Assembly (NCBI GenBank): GCA_009731375.1
Contig: BJOX01000117.1
Span: 686,858-750,857 of the forward strand
DNA: 64,000 bases
Source of the DNA: Paulinella micropora
Lineage: Eukaryota; Cercozoa; Imbricatea; Euglyphida
Reading direction: 5' to 3'
Shown here: positions 28,258-38,994 of the stretch, one piece after another
Layout: each line of letters begins with the position of its first letter
How positions within the stretch are numbered: position 1 is the first letter of the stretch
Position numbers and translations under genes: made by a program
Notes under the pieces: model-generated
Databases searched by the model: none
What the model was told of the DNA's origin: nothing
Seen by the model: only the letters and a program-made list of their open reading frames with translations

Positions 28258-31200
28258 ATGTCATACAAACCCCCTCTACCCCCTAGACCGAACAAGAAGA
28301 ATGTGGAACTACTACATGCTAAAGCTGAGCTTAGAAGGGTTGAAACGAAAGATAAAAGAAACCGCCAGGACTTTTTATCTGACATCCGTAGTAATATGAG
28401 GGCAAATCTCCGCGAGGCTAAGACTAGGGAAGCGAAAAGACGAGATTTTAGACCGAACGATTACGAAGTTAGAAGGGATAACCAGCTGAACTCTCTCACA
28501 TTCAAATTTAGGAACCTAGACATAAGCTTCTATGATACTGACACCTTGGAAGAGAAGGTATTGATACCCGCCATACGATATGCCAGAATGGAAGGGATGA
28601 CGGCTAACGCGGATATCAATATATCTATAACATACTCCACCGCTCCAGCTAATGAGCGATACGACCACTATTTAAAAAAGAAAAATTTTAATTCATTTCA
28701 ACTCCGCCAATACGATACCATGTTTATGGATGCTCTGAACGAGTTCCACATAAATAATATTGAAGCCAGTGACAGATGATATGAAAGAAACATACGATAT
28801 GTGGAAATAACTATAGTTCAAGAAAACGGCGGAGGATGCTATGAAGGAAAAACTGAAAAGAGAGAGAAAGTTGAAGAAGGTAGAAAGATATCTCCGCCAA
28901 GCAAAAATAACAACTGCTTATTCTTCTTATGTAAGGATATTCTAAATATTTATCCGATGAACAAGAACAGGTGTAATAAAGTCAGAGCTGAATTTAACCT
29001 TCCTCCAAACTCTCCAATACCATTTTCAATAGCCATCCAAATATTGAACAAATATGCGAAGGAAGGGAAAACATACGAAGTAACGGACCACATTATGAAG
29101 GAAACAGTCAGCACAAATGAAGAAGGACAAGAACCAGATAAACTGATCTTTTTAGAAAATAACCACTATTACGGATTGGTTAGGCAATTCAAGAAGCGGT
29201 GCGAAGACTGCGTACAATTATATTTGAAGAAACATACCTGTAATCTTAACAAGAAAAAATTTGCTGATATTAGATTGAAGAAGAATGGTAAAAGACACTT
29301 AATAACTAAACTACACACAGAAGAAAAAATAAGTAATGACCAAGTCCTCCATTACGATTTAGAAACATTTAGAAATAAAACCATCGCGGTCGGCTATGAT
29401 ATCCACGACTGCTACATAGTTGGATATATTCAGGGCCCTGAGGGTTTTAAATACATAGCTGGTAAAGATTGTATAAGTCAATTCGTAGATGAATTAATTA
29501 AACGAGGCGACCGCATAAAAGAAGGATGGGTTCCGAAAGACAAAAAAGCTAAACCGCCCGTTCTATATGTTAATGGTTTTAACGGAGCAAACTTTGACCA
29601 CTACTTCATACACCAAGAATTAATTAAAAGGGGTATTAAAATTAAGTCGTCAAAAATTAACAACTGCTTTATTATCTGCTTAGAGTTTGAAAATGTTAAG
29701 ATGTGGGATATGTGTAAGCATACCCAAGGAAGTCTGAAAGCAAATCTTGAAAGTATGGGGTGCTCAGTGCTTAAGGGAGACTTTGACCACGAACAAGCCC
29801 GCAGATGGGAAGATATGGCAGAAAAGATGAAGCAGGACTGTTTGGCTTATCTACGGAATGATGTTATGGGTTTGAAGGAATTATACGATAAGATAAACAC
29901 AACGATATTTACAGCTCACAAAGTCAATCTAACTTCATACATTTCAACATCCAGCTTGGCTTTCAACATATGGAAAAAATATGTAGACGGTAAATACGAA
30001 GTAAGACTACCACATGTAGAACAGGAAAGAGTACTTAGAAAAGCCATCATCGGTGGCAGAACTTACCCGTCTAAGAGGCGATTTACTTCAAAGCAGTACG
30101 AACAATATATGAAAAAGGAGATAGGATACAATGATATAGACGATTACCTGATTGATGCGGATGTCGTATCTCTATACCCAACCGCAATGTTGGATGAGTT
30201 TATGGTTGGTGATATAATAGAAACAATCGGACCGTTTGACCCACGTAACCTTCAAATCGGCATTTACAATCTTGACTACATTTCTCCAAAAAATATACTA
30301 TACTCCAGAATCGGACAGCGAGACCATATGGGCTCTTTAAAGTGGAGACTTGTTGATATGAAGGATCAATGGCTTACGAGTGTAGATATTGAGGATATGG
30401 TGGCCGAAGGTTATGAAGTTCGCATTCATAAAGGATACTACACCGTAAAATCTGAATGTGTTTTCAAAAAATACATAGACGATATGTTTAAGGCGAAGGA
30501 GAATGCTGAGAAAGGTAGCCCGCAATATCTGCTAGCTAAGCTGTTTATGAATAGTCTATACTGTAAGATGATACAGAGACCTATACCATCTATTACAACA
30601 TATATACGAACTAATGAAGAATACTGGAAATTCTGGAGTAGTAATCAAATAACTGACATCGTTCAATTTACAGATAAAGAAGGAAAAGATTTATGGCACA
30701 TATCAGGCCTTCCTCGTAATCCAATCTTATTAGAGAGTAGCATAACCAAGCCTTCACACTATGGGGCATTCATTCTATCATATAGCAGACGAATTATGTT
30801 TAAGTATATTAAAGAAGCAAACCCAAATGGAAGCATTGAAGATGACTTTTACTACACCGACACTGACAACTTACAAATTCACGCGAGATGTGCGAGATAT
30901 ATCAAGAATATGGATAATAAGCAACTGGATGGTATAAGCGATTACTTAGGCGATGGTTGTAAGATAATAAAAGGTGTGTGGATAGCGCCAAAATTGTACA
31001 TGTTAGAATTTACGACGAAAGATGCTTTCACCGCTGGTATGACAAAGGACGACCTAAAGCACATATCGAAGGGTGTTCATATAGAAACGACCCAGAATGG
31101 AGTTAAAAGATACTTCCATTTTAGGGGTAAACGCTTAGATGCTCAACAACTAAACTATGATGTATTTGATAAGATGGATAAAGGTGGTAGTATTGAAAAT

Positions 31201-31389
31201 GTTAAGTATTTCCAAATGAAAAAAATACACCTTGATAGAAACAGCAAGCAGCAACAAGTCCCGCACTTCAGCATTTTACATATTTCACATGTTAAAAAAC
31301 AAGTTAATGAGAATAAGTGGGCTGGTCGTGAGTTTATTAACGATAACGACAGCATCCCGCTCTGCTTTCAAATCAAAAAATTAAATTAG
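28258..31389 (+). pseudogene. Protein-primed-type family B DNA polymerase, one nonsense codon
   Basis: It has 1,043 codons from ATG 28258 and is homologous to 22760-25672. The motifs are HYDLETF (about 29350), NGFNGANFDHYF, YLRNDVMGL, DADVVSLYPTAM (about 30155), LAKLFMNSLYC (Cys where most have Gly) and YTDTDN (about 30855; the Ser after the aspartates is Asn). Codon 174 is TGA (28777-28779), aligned with Gly in element 1. Everything else is in one frame. The C-terminal domain is longer than in element 1. The stop overlaps the convergent lipase gene end. Confidence 0.92.
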
Positions 31390-32005
31390 ATTAATTTTTT
31401 TTTGCCTTTACCTTTAAAGCTTCTAATAGTATGAATTCCTTTTTTCTGTTTCACTAACTTAGTATTTACAGCCGTAGCCCCTAACAATGATACGGGGTCA
31501 AATGCGGTTCGGTAGTTCGTCGTTAGCTTCGCCGTCTTCGCCCTCTTCCCTTTTGGATTTACCTTTATAGCTACTCTGTCAATTACTCCTTCCACAAAGT
31601 CTCTTGTGCTACTACCTTTGTTGTATGTGGTCGCCCTTACCCCCGTCTGCCTACTTAAATCTTTTGCTATTGTGCCACCTAGTGAATGACCCGTCAGCTC
31701 TACATTATCCTTACCATATTTCTTTATGACTTCGTTAACCAGCTTCTGTTCTTCTTTGTATCTTGGAGTTCTTTTTAATACTCCCTTTACTAATGCGACA
31801 TCTGTGAGTAAGTCTCGCTTATCCGCACTTCTTCTAAATGCCACAATCGCCTTACCATCTTTTTCATACACTGTTGATTTTTCTTTGCTGGAGACTTGCT
31901 TCCTCTTGTCTTCTGTATGCCTTACCCGCCTTTTTCAACACCTCCCCGTAGCTTATACCATGTTTGACTGACTAAGCCTTTAACAAAGATTATCCACTCA
32001 CTCAT
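31386..32005 (-). pseudogene. Class 3 lipase-like protein, frameshifted
   Basis: The start MSEWIIFVKG is at ATG 32005. A shifted frame then gives ISYGEVLKKAGKAYRRQ, typical of the basic N-terminal tail on Polinton and parvovirus-like lipase proteins. A second shift leads into the alpha/beta-hydrolase part with IVAFRRS, a helix, and the nucleophile elbow ELTGHSLGGTIA (GxSxG). The C-terminus is basic. Such enzymes can breach host membranes during entry. Element 1 has no copy. At least two indels separate the pieces. Confidence 0.75.
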
Positions 32006-32060
32006 CCTATATTAATTATTTAATTTTTTTATTGTTTATACTGCCTATATACCCCCTACT

Positions 32061-32339
32061 ATGTCCACCCTCACGAGACTGTGCGAGAAGTTTGAACAAC
32101 TCTCAATCGAAACCAAAAATAAATCATTTTCTCTTGCCGATGTTCAAAAGGTAATCCACGAAGAAATAAAAGCGATTGAAGAGAAGAGAAATGCTCAACC
32201 AAAAAAAACTTTTCCTTTCGGAAAATACAAAGGGAAAAAAATAGAAGACATCGCAACGATTGATAAGCCATATATTGAATGGTTAGTTCGTCAGCCGTGG
32301 TGTAGTAATAAAGACGAATTGAAAAAGTGCATTCATTGA
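32061..32339 (+). CDS. Small ExoX C-terminal-like (DUF3820-type) protein
   Basis: The 92 residues are closely similar to 22388-22678: MSTLTRLCEKFEQLS, then TFPFGKYKGKKIEDIATIDK and PYIEWLVRQPW. It is intact. It is encoded opposite to the lipase and divergent from it. Its stop overlaps the end of the next, convergent gene by seven bases. Confidence 0.75.
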   Translation: MSTLTRLCEKFEQLSIETKNKSFSLADVQKVIHEEIKAIEEKRNAQPKKTFPFGKYKGKKIEDIATIDKPYIEWLVRQPWCSNKDELKKCIH

Positions 32340-32948
32340 CGAATGAGATAAATTTTACCTCTAATATTGATTTCTTTTTTTATTATTCGCAGTATTGCTT
32401 TCTGTTTGTGAAAGTCGCTAAACTTGGTGAAATGCTGTTCTTTCAAAATGTTGTCTTCAACTTCTACTTCTCTATTAACTTCTAGGTATTGTTTAAGGAT
32501 GTCTTTGAATTGTATTATGTCAAAGTGGTGGTCAACATGGACATCAACCCGCTTATATATATCTCCACTTATTTCGCATATGTATCTGGGTTCCACGAAT
32601 ACATCAATAGCCATAATATCAAGATATTCTTGTATTTGCGGTCTTATCGTATTCCTGCTCGCTTCTTTCAACACTCTCGCCATTTTTTTTGATTTGCTAA
32701 GTCCTATGAGGTCGACACAGCAATTCCACGAAAACTGCTTACCATTTACACGAAAGTGTTTGCTTCCTGTTGTCAAATTACTTTCGACATCAATGATACC
32801 ATCTTTTATGCCTGGGTGATGGGTTATCAGGTCTCGCACGAAATCGCTATCTTCTGGGTTCTTTCTCCATCGTTATACTTGCTTATTATTCTTCTTATGT
32901 GGGATTTGATAGATGCTTTTGTTAGAAACCGCCTACCTCCAACAACAT
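32333..32948 (-). pseudogene. DCL/DUF3223-domain protein, frameshifted at the N-terminus
   Basis: The main frame (from about 32860) carries DFVRDLITHHPGIKDGI, then a VESN stretch, GSKHFRVNGKQFSWNCCVDLI, and a longer helical C-terminus. The LI.HHP..K.GI...F.V.....F....C. layout is that of the DCL (DUF3223) family, found in plant organelle proteins, phages and large viruses. Upstream, KASIKSHIRRIISKYND continues in shifted frames back to ATG 32948. The function in viruses is unknown; RNA-related roles are known in plants. Confidence 0.6.
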
Positions 32949-32994
32949 ACAACTTACGATAATAAAACATAGAACTATATTATATTTAAAAAAA

Positions 32995-34228
32995 TCATTG
33001 ATCTTCTAAGAAATTAGCTATAACACTCACATTTCCTCCATTGCTGGGAGTTGATACAGACTTTTGTAAAAATGTTGGATTTTCACCAGGAGAAAGTTGT
33101 ATGTCGTAAGCTCGCAGGTCAATAAGCTGGCTAGAAGTAGCATTAACATAAACTTTAAGAATGACATCCGTTATAACGGCAGCACCGAGGGCAGTCGCAC
33201 TGGTGTCCTTTGATACGATTGAAGTTTTGGTATCAATATCCGCGAAGTTCTCCGCCGTAAGTGCTCCAGTTGCTTTCACAATCCGCACTACATTAACTTT
33301 GCTGTCTTCGTTTGGTATGCTCACGAGAGATGGATAAACAATTGAATAATTTGTCGCACCATTAAAAGTTGTTTTATTTTTTATGCTAATAATAGGACTT
33401 TCCGTTGTGCTAGCTGGCTCACTTCCTTCCGCTTCATTTGATATGCTTGAATTAATAGTGTTAGTGCCCTCAATAAACATACTACAACTGGCTGTTTTTA
33501 ATGTTTGAACAGCATTACCAGTCGCATAATTTCTGATACAAGCCGAAAAAGGTAGGGTTGTATTTGAAAGACTAACACCCACATTCGCATTCGCATGTTT
33601 TTATTGTATGAACCAGCTGAAATTCTCCTGTGGATGGATTTTCAATGTATAACCTTATTGCGCCAAATCCCAAATATTGAAATTTAATCTGGAATACATT
33701 ACCTTTGGTCCAGTCTAAGGCGGGCATATCTTTTGTCCCATCACACGGGTCATCCCAGGTCGCTTGGTGAATAAGTGTCGGTGTCCCTCTTTTAACACTA
33801 GCAATATTCATACCAGTCGCTCTTATTTTGTAAAAATAGAAGCCATTACTAAAATCACTTTCACCTATGCCGATATATGAATAGTAGTCTTTCGTTTCAT
33901 CAGTAGTCCATAAAGCAGTAAATCGGGTTAGAACTCCCATACCAGTTCTGTATTTAATTCTTTTTTTACTCGTCAATACAGCATTCGCGGTCGTCTTCAC
34001 ATCTGTTTTAAGTTCGGCCATATTCGCATTAAATGAAATGGGCGCATCAGTTTGAGTTAATGTCCATATCCGTGTATTAACTTTGTAGTACTGGTGTTAA
34101 TTGGCTGACCAATGCTTCTCCGAAAGCTGTTTTCATACTATTGGTTTCAAAATTGCCATCGTAGTCGACCTTGAATTGATGAAGTCTCCTTTCGAATTTT
34201 GTGCTATCAAATTTCGTTAGTTGCTCAT
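32995..34228 (-). pseudogene. Phage-like virion protein (homologue of 20579-21742), broken
   Basis: The start at ATG 34228 gives MSN followed by TAA, where element 1 has CAA (Gln); the frame then continues RNLIAQN. Indels near 34165, 34070 and 33590 shift the frame further. The conserved centre reads KYRTGMGVLTRFTALW, YIGIGES, KGNVFQIKFQYLGFGAIRL and YIENPSTGEFQLVH. The C-terminal beta domain ends at 32995. Order and neighbours match element 1 exactly. Confidence 0.75.
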
Positions 34229-34330
34229 AGTAGGTCCTACAACCTCAAAAAATGTTTTGTGTAAATTCCTATATTATCAAAAAAATAATAAATTAACTAT
34301 CAAAAATTAATTATCACCTCACTGGCGGGG

Positions 34331-35824
34331 CTAACTAATTGTAATCATATTTGCCTTAACCTGAACCTCCTGCTGAGTGATTGCCACAGTGCAATGGTTG
34401 AAGGCAGCATTCGCAGTGGTCGCAATAAACTCCCATCGTCGCTCAGTATCAAGACTTAAACCGCTGATTTCATTTTGGTCCTTGCTCCATAGAGGACGGG
34501 TATTATCCCAAGTATCAACCCAGAACCAGTTGTATTTATACACATCGTTATTTAACAAGGCCGAACCATCAATCTTTGGTCTTAGATACATATAGTCTTC
34601 TTCGCTCGCAGTGTCAATGTTGAAATCTTGCTGGCGGGCACCATCCAGAGTAATGTAAAAATTAATAACCTTAGCGGCGGCGCGGTTATCGTGGTCATAA
34701 GCTGTGTTCTTCCTTTCTTCGGTATTAAAAACAGAGTGATAAATCTTCTTCAAACGGCGACCGTGGCCTCTGTCAAATCGCATAATAATATTTTGGGTTT
34801 TGCTTGCGGGTGTAGTATTCTTGTAAACATAGGGATAATCAATATTGAAGCTCATACCTTCGGGGCTAGCAATCTTCTGTTGGATTGATTGAATGACATC
34901 AGGGTTCGTTTCAACCGCAAGAAACAAGGCAAGATTGGTGACATCAGCGGATATAGCCATAGGCATTGTAGCATTTAGTGCGGCAAGATAAGCAGTGCTA
35001 ATACAAGTAGCAGCACCATTCGTCACCGTATAACCGGTTCTGTCAGTAGCACTCCACACAATGCGCATAGTCAAAATCTCTGGAAACATAATAGTCTTAT
35101 CAAGCGCGAAAATAGTATTGATAATCATACCCAAAGGAATTTTCACATTGATAGTCAAAGCGGCATTCGCTCCACTTCCCGCAGGATACTTCGCCTCGTT
35201 GTAATTAACATTTACGACGGATAGTGCTCCAACTCCAGTCGTTAGAGCAGCATCATCGTGACGACGAGCAGCAATCACAGGCTCTCGCAATAGATTCTGA
35301 GTAGAGGCGGCAACATCGTTATTTAATTTAGCATCAGCCGCCGCACGAAAGGCTGTTCTAATAGCTTCAGTAGCACTAATGTTAATCAAGCCGTTAGCAT
35401 TACACTTTTGGAGCATACAACCATATCCACTAGCATCACCGTGGTTAGGAAGGTCAAGGAAATCCTTCAAGCTCATTTCTGGTTTCCATAACAACTTAGT
35501 CACTTGTCTAAGGTTGTTAATATCGCACAGGTAGATTCCACTACGGGTCTGAAGTTGTATTTGGCTAATTTGTGAAAGGCAGTCCATAAAAATTCTAGAA
35601 TAAGTGTTGGCACCAGCCGCTCTCATAGTATAAGTAAAACTCAAATAAGACCGAGCGAGATTAAAAGGTCGGCTAAGAAGGTCAAAGCTTCGTTCTTGTC
35701 CACCAGCAGTGGTGACTTCAAATGTTCCAGAACCCTCACGAGGGGCGAGCTTATTCAAACGATAAGAAGCACTGATGTAGTCAGTTTTAGAAAAGTCTAA
35801 TTCGCCTCCGTGTTGTATAGGCAT
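34331..35824 (-). CDS. Major capsid protein, double-jelly-roll type
   Basis: This intact 497-residue shell protein starts MPIQHGGELD at ATG 35824, chosen over an upstream TTG by comparison with element 1. Conserved landmarks with 18914-20426 include REGS, TTAGG, RPFNLARS, LLWKPE, CMLQKCN, ARRHDD, PLGM, LDKTI, NPDVI, YKYNWFWVDTWDN and GLSLDTERR. Length and position between penton and virion-lectin genes support the assignment. Its completeness, while neighbouring genes are broken, makes it the best phylogenetic marker of the pair. Confidence 0.87.
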   Translation of the reverse strand: MPIQHGGELDFSKTDYISASYRLNKLAPREGSGTFEVTTAGGQERSFDLLSRPFNLARSYLSFTYTMRAAGANTYSRIFMDCLSQISQIQLQTRSGIYLCDINNLRQVTKLLWKPEMSLKDFLDLPNHGDASGYGCMLQKCNANGLINISATEAIRTAFRAAADAKLNNDVAASTQNLLREPVIAARRHDDAALTTGVGALSVVNVNYNEAKYPAGSGANAALTINVKIPLGMIINTIFALDKTIMFPEILTMRIVWSATDRTGYTVTNGAATCISTAYLAALNATMPMAISADVTNLALFLAVETNPDVIQSIQQKIASPEGMSFNIDYPYVYKNTTPASKTQNIIMRFDRGHGRRLKKIYHSVFNTEERKNTAYDHDNRAAAKVINFYITLDGARQQDFNIDTASEEDYMYLRPKIDGSALLNNDVYKYNWFWVDTWDNTRPLWSKDQNEISGLSLDTERRWEFIATTANAAFNHCTVAITQQEVQVKANMITIS

Positions 35825-35905
35825 GTTGTTTTTTCGGTTTTTCAAGTTTTGGTCGTCAATATTGTAATATAAGAAAAAAATAAATAATTCTAAAATTGAA
35901 ATTAA

Positions 35906-36721
35906 TTATCTAGATTTGAGTAGATTAAAAAATGATGTAAATAAATTAAAATAATTCGTCTCGCGATAAATCAACAAAGTCATGACAATGCCGAGCCCGT
36001 TGAGGTTAACTGGTTGGTCATTTTCATCAGTCAAGTAAAACCGATACACATTGCTTGAACTCGTAGATAGCCGTTTGCCATACTCCAACCCGTTTCCGTC
36101 ATAGATAATAGAGCCGAACGGGATTTCATTCGCTGTGTATATTTCTTGTAATACGTGATTATCACCTTCGCCGACTAAGTCTGATTGAAGATGCAATGTT
36201 TTTTCGCCCGTCAATATTATGACATGTGGCGACCTTAAGTTATTATTGATGAAGAAATATGTTGAATCACGGTCAAAACCCATTACTTCGTGAATACGAG
36301 TTTCGGTGTCAAATATAAACCGCGGTTGAATGTTAATTGGATTGCCTACTACAGTAAACAATAACTTGCCGTCTTCGGGGTCGGTGTTTGTATTGTTACT
36401 CGTGACTGTGTATGTGTAATGGTTCGGACTTTCTTCGGTTAGTACTTCGGCCAGTTTATTTTTTAAGTTGTTCATAGTGTAGTTGCCCTCGGGTATCGTA
36501 ATGAGTGCCTCAAATCCGTTTTCACTCAGAGTAAAAGTATTGTAAGGACTTGCCACAAAGTAATACGATTTCGGCACAAAGATATGAAGAATTTTACAAT
36601 GTGTCGGGTTGTCTAGCGATTTCATATCAATGGAGTGAATGAAATCACTGTCCGTGCCGTTTATCCTATTTTTGCTATTGACATAGTAAATGTTAGAGCT
36701 CCTGCCTCCGCGGTAATCCAT
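35906..36721 (-). CDS. Penton-type minor capsid protein
   Basis: This intact 271-residue protein starts MDYRGGRSSNIYYVN at ATG 36721, matching MEYKGGRSS in element 1. The same landmarks occur: SPYNTFTLSENG, RIHEVMGFDRDS, LHLQSDLVGEG, IPFGSIIYDG, YLTDENDQPVNLNG and NYFNLFTSFFNLL. It would fill the five-fold vertices. It lies between protease and major capsid genes, as in element 1. Confidence 0.82.
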   Translation of the reverse strand: MDYRGGRSSNIYYVNSKNRINGTDSDFIHSIDMKSLDNPTHCKILHIFVPKSYYFVASPYNTFTLSENGFEALITIPEGNYTMNNLKNKLAEVLTEESPNHYTYTVTSNNTNTDPEDGKLLFTVVGNPINIQPRFIFDTETRIHEVMGFDRDSTYFFINNNLRSPHVIILTGEKTLHLQSDLVGEGDNHVLQEIYTANEIPFGSIIYDGNGLEYGKRLSTSSSNVYRFYLTDENDQPVNLNGLGIVMTLLIYRETNYFNLFTSFFNLLKSR

Positions 36722-36764
36722 CAAAACTATTTTATAGGAAAATATATTTTTTGTTTTAATTGCT

Positions 36765-37487
36765 TCACAAAAAGATATCAAAGCCATACCCGTTCTGGGC
36801 TTTCAACTCCTCCGCTTCTTTTTCTTTCAAGTCCGTCCAACCCCTTGCGAATTTAAAACAATTTCCTTTCTCTCTTTCTTTAAGAAACCTAATACTATGC
36901 CACCCACAGGTATCTGTCGTGTCGCTTTGGTTTTTAACTTGATTAACCTTCATTAATAAATAACTATCAGGACGGCTTTTATCTATTAGCTGTTTCATTT
37001 GGTGTAGAAATATGTCAGTCTGCTTATACAGTGCGAGCGGGTCGTAGATTTCAATAGAATTGTCTTTCATTAGGTCAACCCAAACAGCAATCCAATGTGA
37101 GCCTGGTTGGCTAGACTTATCTAAATTCATAATAAAGCCATACTTCTTTCGTTTTTCTGGATTCAATTTGTGTATTTCATCGCTCGTTACTGTCCCCAAA
37201 TACCAATTATATTTCATAATATTGTCTATTTCATCCGTCATTAAACCTCTCCCCAACCCCTCTTGCTCATTTGGTTCGGTGGTTGGTGGTTGCTCTTCAG
37301 TGGGTTGGTGTGATGGTTGCTCTTCTGTGGGTTGTTTTTGCTCTTCTGTGGGTTGTGGTTGCTCTTTTGTGGGTTGTGGTTGCTCTTCTGTGGGTGGTGG
37401 TGATGGTTGCTCTTCTGTGGATTGTTGTGATGGTTGTATCTGGAATTCATTTGAAAGTGCTTTATATGTGTTAGGGTCAGCATACAT
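36765..37487 (-). CDS. Adenain-like cysteine protease with TEEQP linker
   Basis: This intact 240-residue maturation protease starts MYADPNTYKALS. A low-complexity linker of PTEEQP units (about residues 23-75) precedes the catalytic domain. His lies in GSHWIAVW, Asp in EIYDPLA, Gln in VKNQSD and Cys in DTCGWHSIR. Here a separate start and a preceding stop divide it from the coiled-coil gene, unlike element 1. Confidence 0.9.
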   Translation of the reverse strand: MYADPNTYKALSNEFQIQPSQQSTEEQPSPPPTEEQPQPTKEQPQPTEEQKQPTEEQPSHQPTEEQPPTTEPNEQEGLGRGLMTDEIDNIMKYNWYLGTVTSDEIHKLNPEKRKKYGFIMNLDKSSQPGSHWIAVWVDLMKDNSIEIYDPLALYKQTDIFLHQMKQLIDKSRPDSYLLMKVNQVKNQSDTTDTCGWHSIRFLKEREKGNCFKFARGWTDLKEKEAEELKAQNGYGFDIFL

Positions 37488-37535
37488 TTTGTTTATTAGG
37501 GTATTTACTAATTATTTTTTCTTTGATTTGGTCTT

Positions 37536-38594
37536 TCATTCACTTCGTTTCAAATGCTTTTTTATCATCATCTTAGTTAATATTTTTTCAATGATGTCTT
37601 CCAATTTTTTCACACCAGTTCCGCCCTGTGCGGTTAAACCTATTAAAGCATTTTCTAATTCCGTAAATGTCATACCAGCGGTTATGTTAAGTTGGCCGGC
37701 TCTGTCTCTTATTATGTCTTGGATATATTTTGTGGCTGTTCTGCCTTCAGCATCTATGTTTCCTTGTCTACTTCCCAGTGTTTTCCACCCTAAATTTTTT
37801 GCTAAGTTATTGACAGGAATCTTTCTATTCTTACCACCAGCAAATAGAATTTTTGCTCTTTGTATCAGTGCTTGTTTGGTCTTCACATCCGCTTCCATAG
37901 CTTGCCTGTCTGCTTCAATCGCTTGCTGTCTTAACTCATCCTGTCGTTGTTTTGTTTCATCACTCCTTCTTTTAACTTCGTCTGCTAATGCTTGGACTTC
38001 TTCTTCTGTCAAAACAAACTGTTTTCCCTTTCTTTCCCTTCCTTTTATTTCCATTCTTTTTAGTTCACCTTTCGCTTCATTCATCGCTATTGATCTTTCA
38101 AGTAAAGCCTCGTTAATTGCGTTTTGTCTTTTCATTTCTCCATCAATAGTAGCCAATCTTTGAGCTTGATCGGATTCGGTTCGTATGAGTGCGATTTCAT
38201 TTCTTTTCGTTTCAGCTTTTCGCTCTTCTATTTTCTTTTGTTGTTCTTTTGCTTCTTTGTCTTTCTTTTCCAGTTCGTTTATTTGCTCATACTTTTCCAG
38301 TTTGAGTTTATCTAGTTGTTTATTTACCTGATTGCGGTTCTCGTGTTCAAGACGGTTGAAGTCGGACTTAATTACTTTCTCGTGGGTTTTTCGCTTTGTA
38401 AGAGTCTTCTTTCCCATATATTTCAAAAACAGCTTAACGATTTGAAGTGTTGAAAGGTCATTCGTTTTCTTTCCAAAGTTGAGATATGCTCGTTTGCCTT
38501 TCACTATAATATATGGTCGGCCATCTTTGGTTCTGTATATCCTCGGCGGTCGTTGTTTAAGTTTTTTCTTTGGCTTACTTCTCATCACTACCAT
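37536..38594 (-). CDS. Long coiled-coil, charged capsid-block protein
   Basis: This intact 352-residue protein has a basic N-terminus with IYRTKDGRPYIIVKGKRAY and LNFGKKTNDLSTLQIVKLF. About 180 residues of Lys/Glu/Arg-rich coiled coil follow (about 80-240), then a C-terminal globular part with GWKTLGSRQ and GGTGVKKLEDIIEKIL. It is homologous to the broken copy at 15573-16930 but lacks that copy's Pro/Gln insert. It is probably a structural or scaffolding protein; no family name is known to me. Confidence 0.7.
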   Translation of the reverse strand: MVVMRSKPKKKLKQRPPRIYRTKDGRPYIIVKGKRAYLNFGKKTNDLSTLQIVKLFLKYMGKKTLTKRKTHEKVIKSDFNRLEHENRNQVNKQLDKLKLEKYEQINELEKKDKEAKEQQKKIEERKAETKRNEIALIRTESDQAQRLATIDGEMKRQNAINEALLERSIAMNEAKGELKRMEIKGRERKGKQFVLTEEEVQALADEVKRRSDETKQRQDELRQQAIEADRQAMEADVKTKQALIQRAKILFAGGKNRKIPVNNLAKNLGWKTLGSRQGNIDAEGRTATKYIQDIIRDRAGQLNITAGMTFTELENALIGLTAQGGTGVKKLEDIIEKILTKMMIKKHLKRSE

Positions 38595-38645
38595 TATATT
38601 GAGTAAAAAAAATTAATAACATAATTTACATTGGTAATTGGGGGG

Positions 38646-38960
38646 TTAACGAAACTTAACAGCTCCACCTCGTTGCTTGCCGTATCCTTGTTTCGCCGCC
38701 GCCCTCGCTACACGATCGGCATAAGGAACTCCGACATCGCTAAGAAAAGTAGCACCCTTTGAAATCAATTGATTCTTCTTGATAAACCTATTAGCATCCA
38801 ATATCGTTTGTCCGACTTTTTTCCAGTTGACTTTGCCTCCTGTTTGTTTCTTTTTTCCTTTCTTCTTTCTTCCTCCTGCTTGTGGCATTTTGACTGGTCA
38901 AGGGTTAATTTCGATATTGTAACCTGATGGACTATTGATAATCACTGGTGATGTTGGCAT
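38646..38960 (-). CDS. Small basic protein with conserved GYG tail
   Basis: From ATG 38888 it encodes 80 residues: MPQAGGRKKKGKKKQTGG, then NWKKVGQTILDANRFI, then DVGVPYADRVARAAAKQGYG. An upstream ATG at 38960 opens the same frame, with 20 sense codons, a TGA, and three codons before the second ATG. Element 1's homologue has a comparable N-terminal extension without a stop. The extension may thus be ancestral and now cut off by a nonsense change. It is likely a basic core protein, by analogy. Confidence 0.68.
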
Positions 38961-38994
38961 CTATATATAGTTCTGAAAAAAATAAATAATAAAA

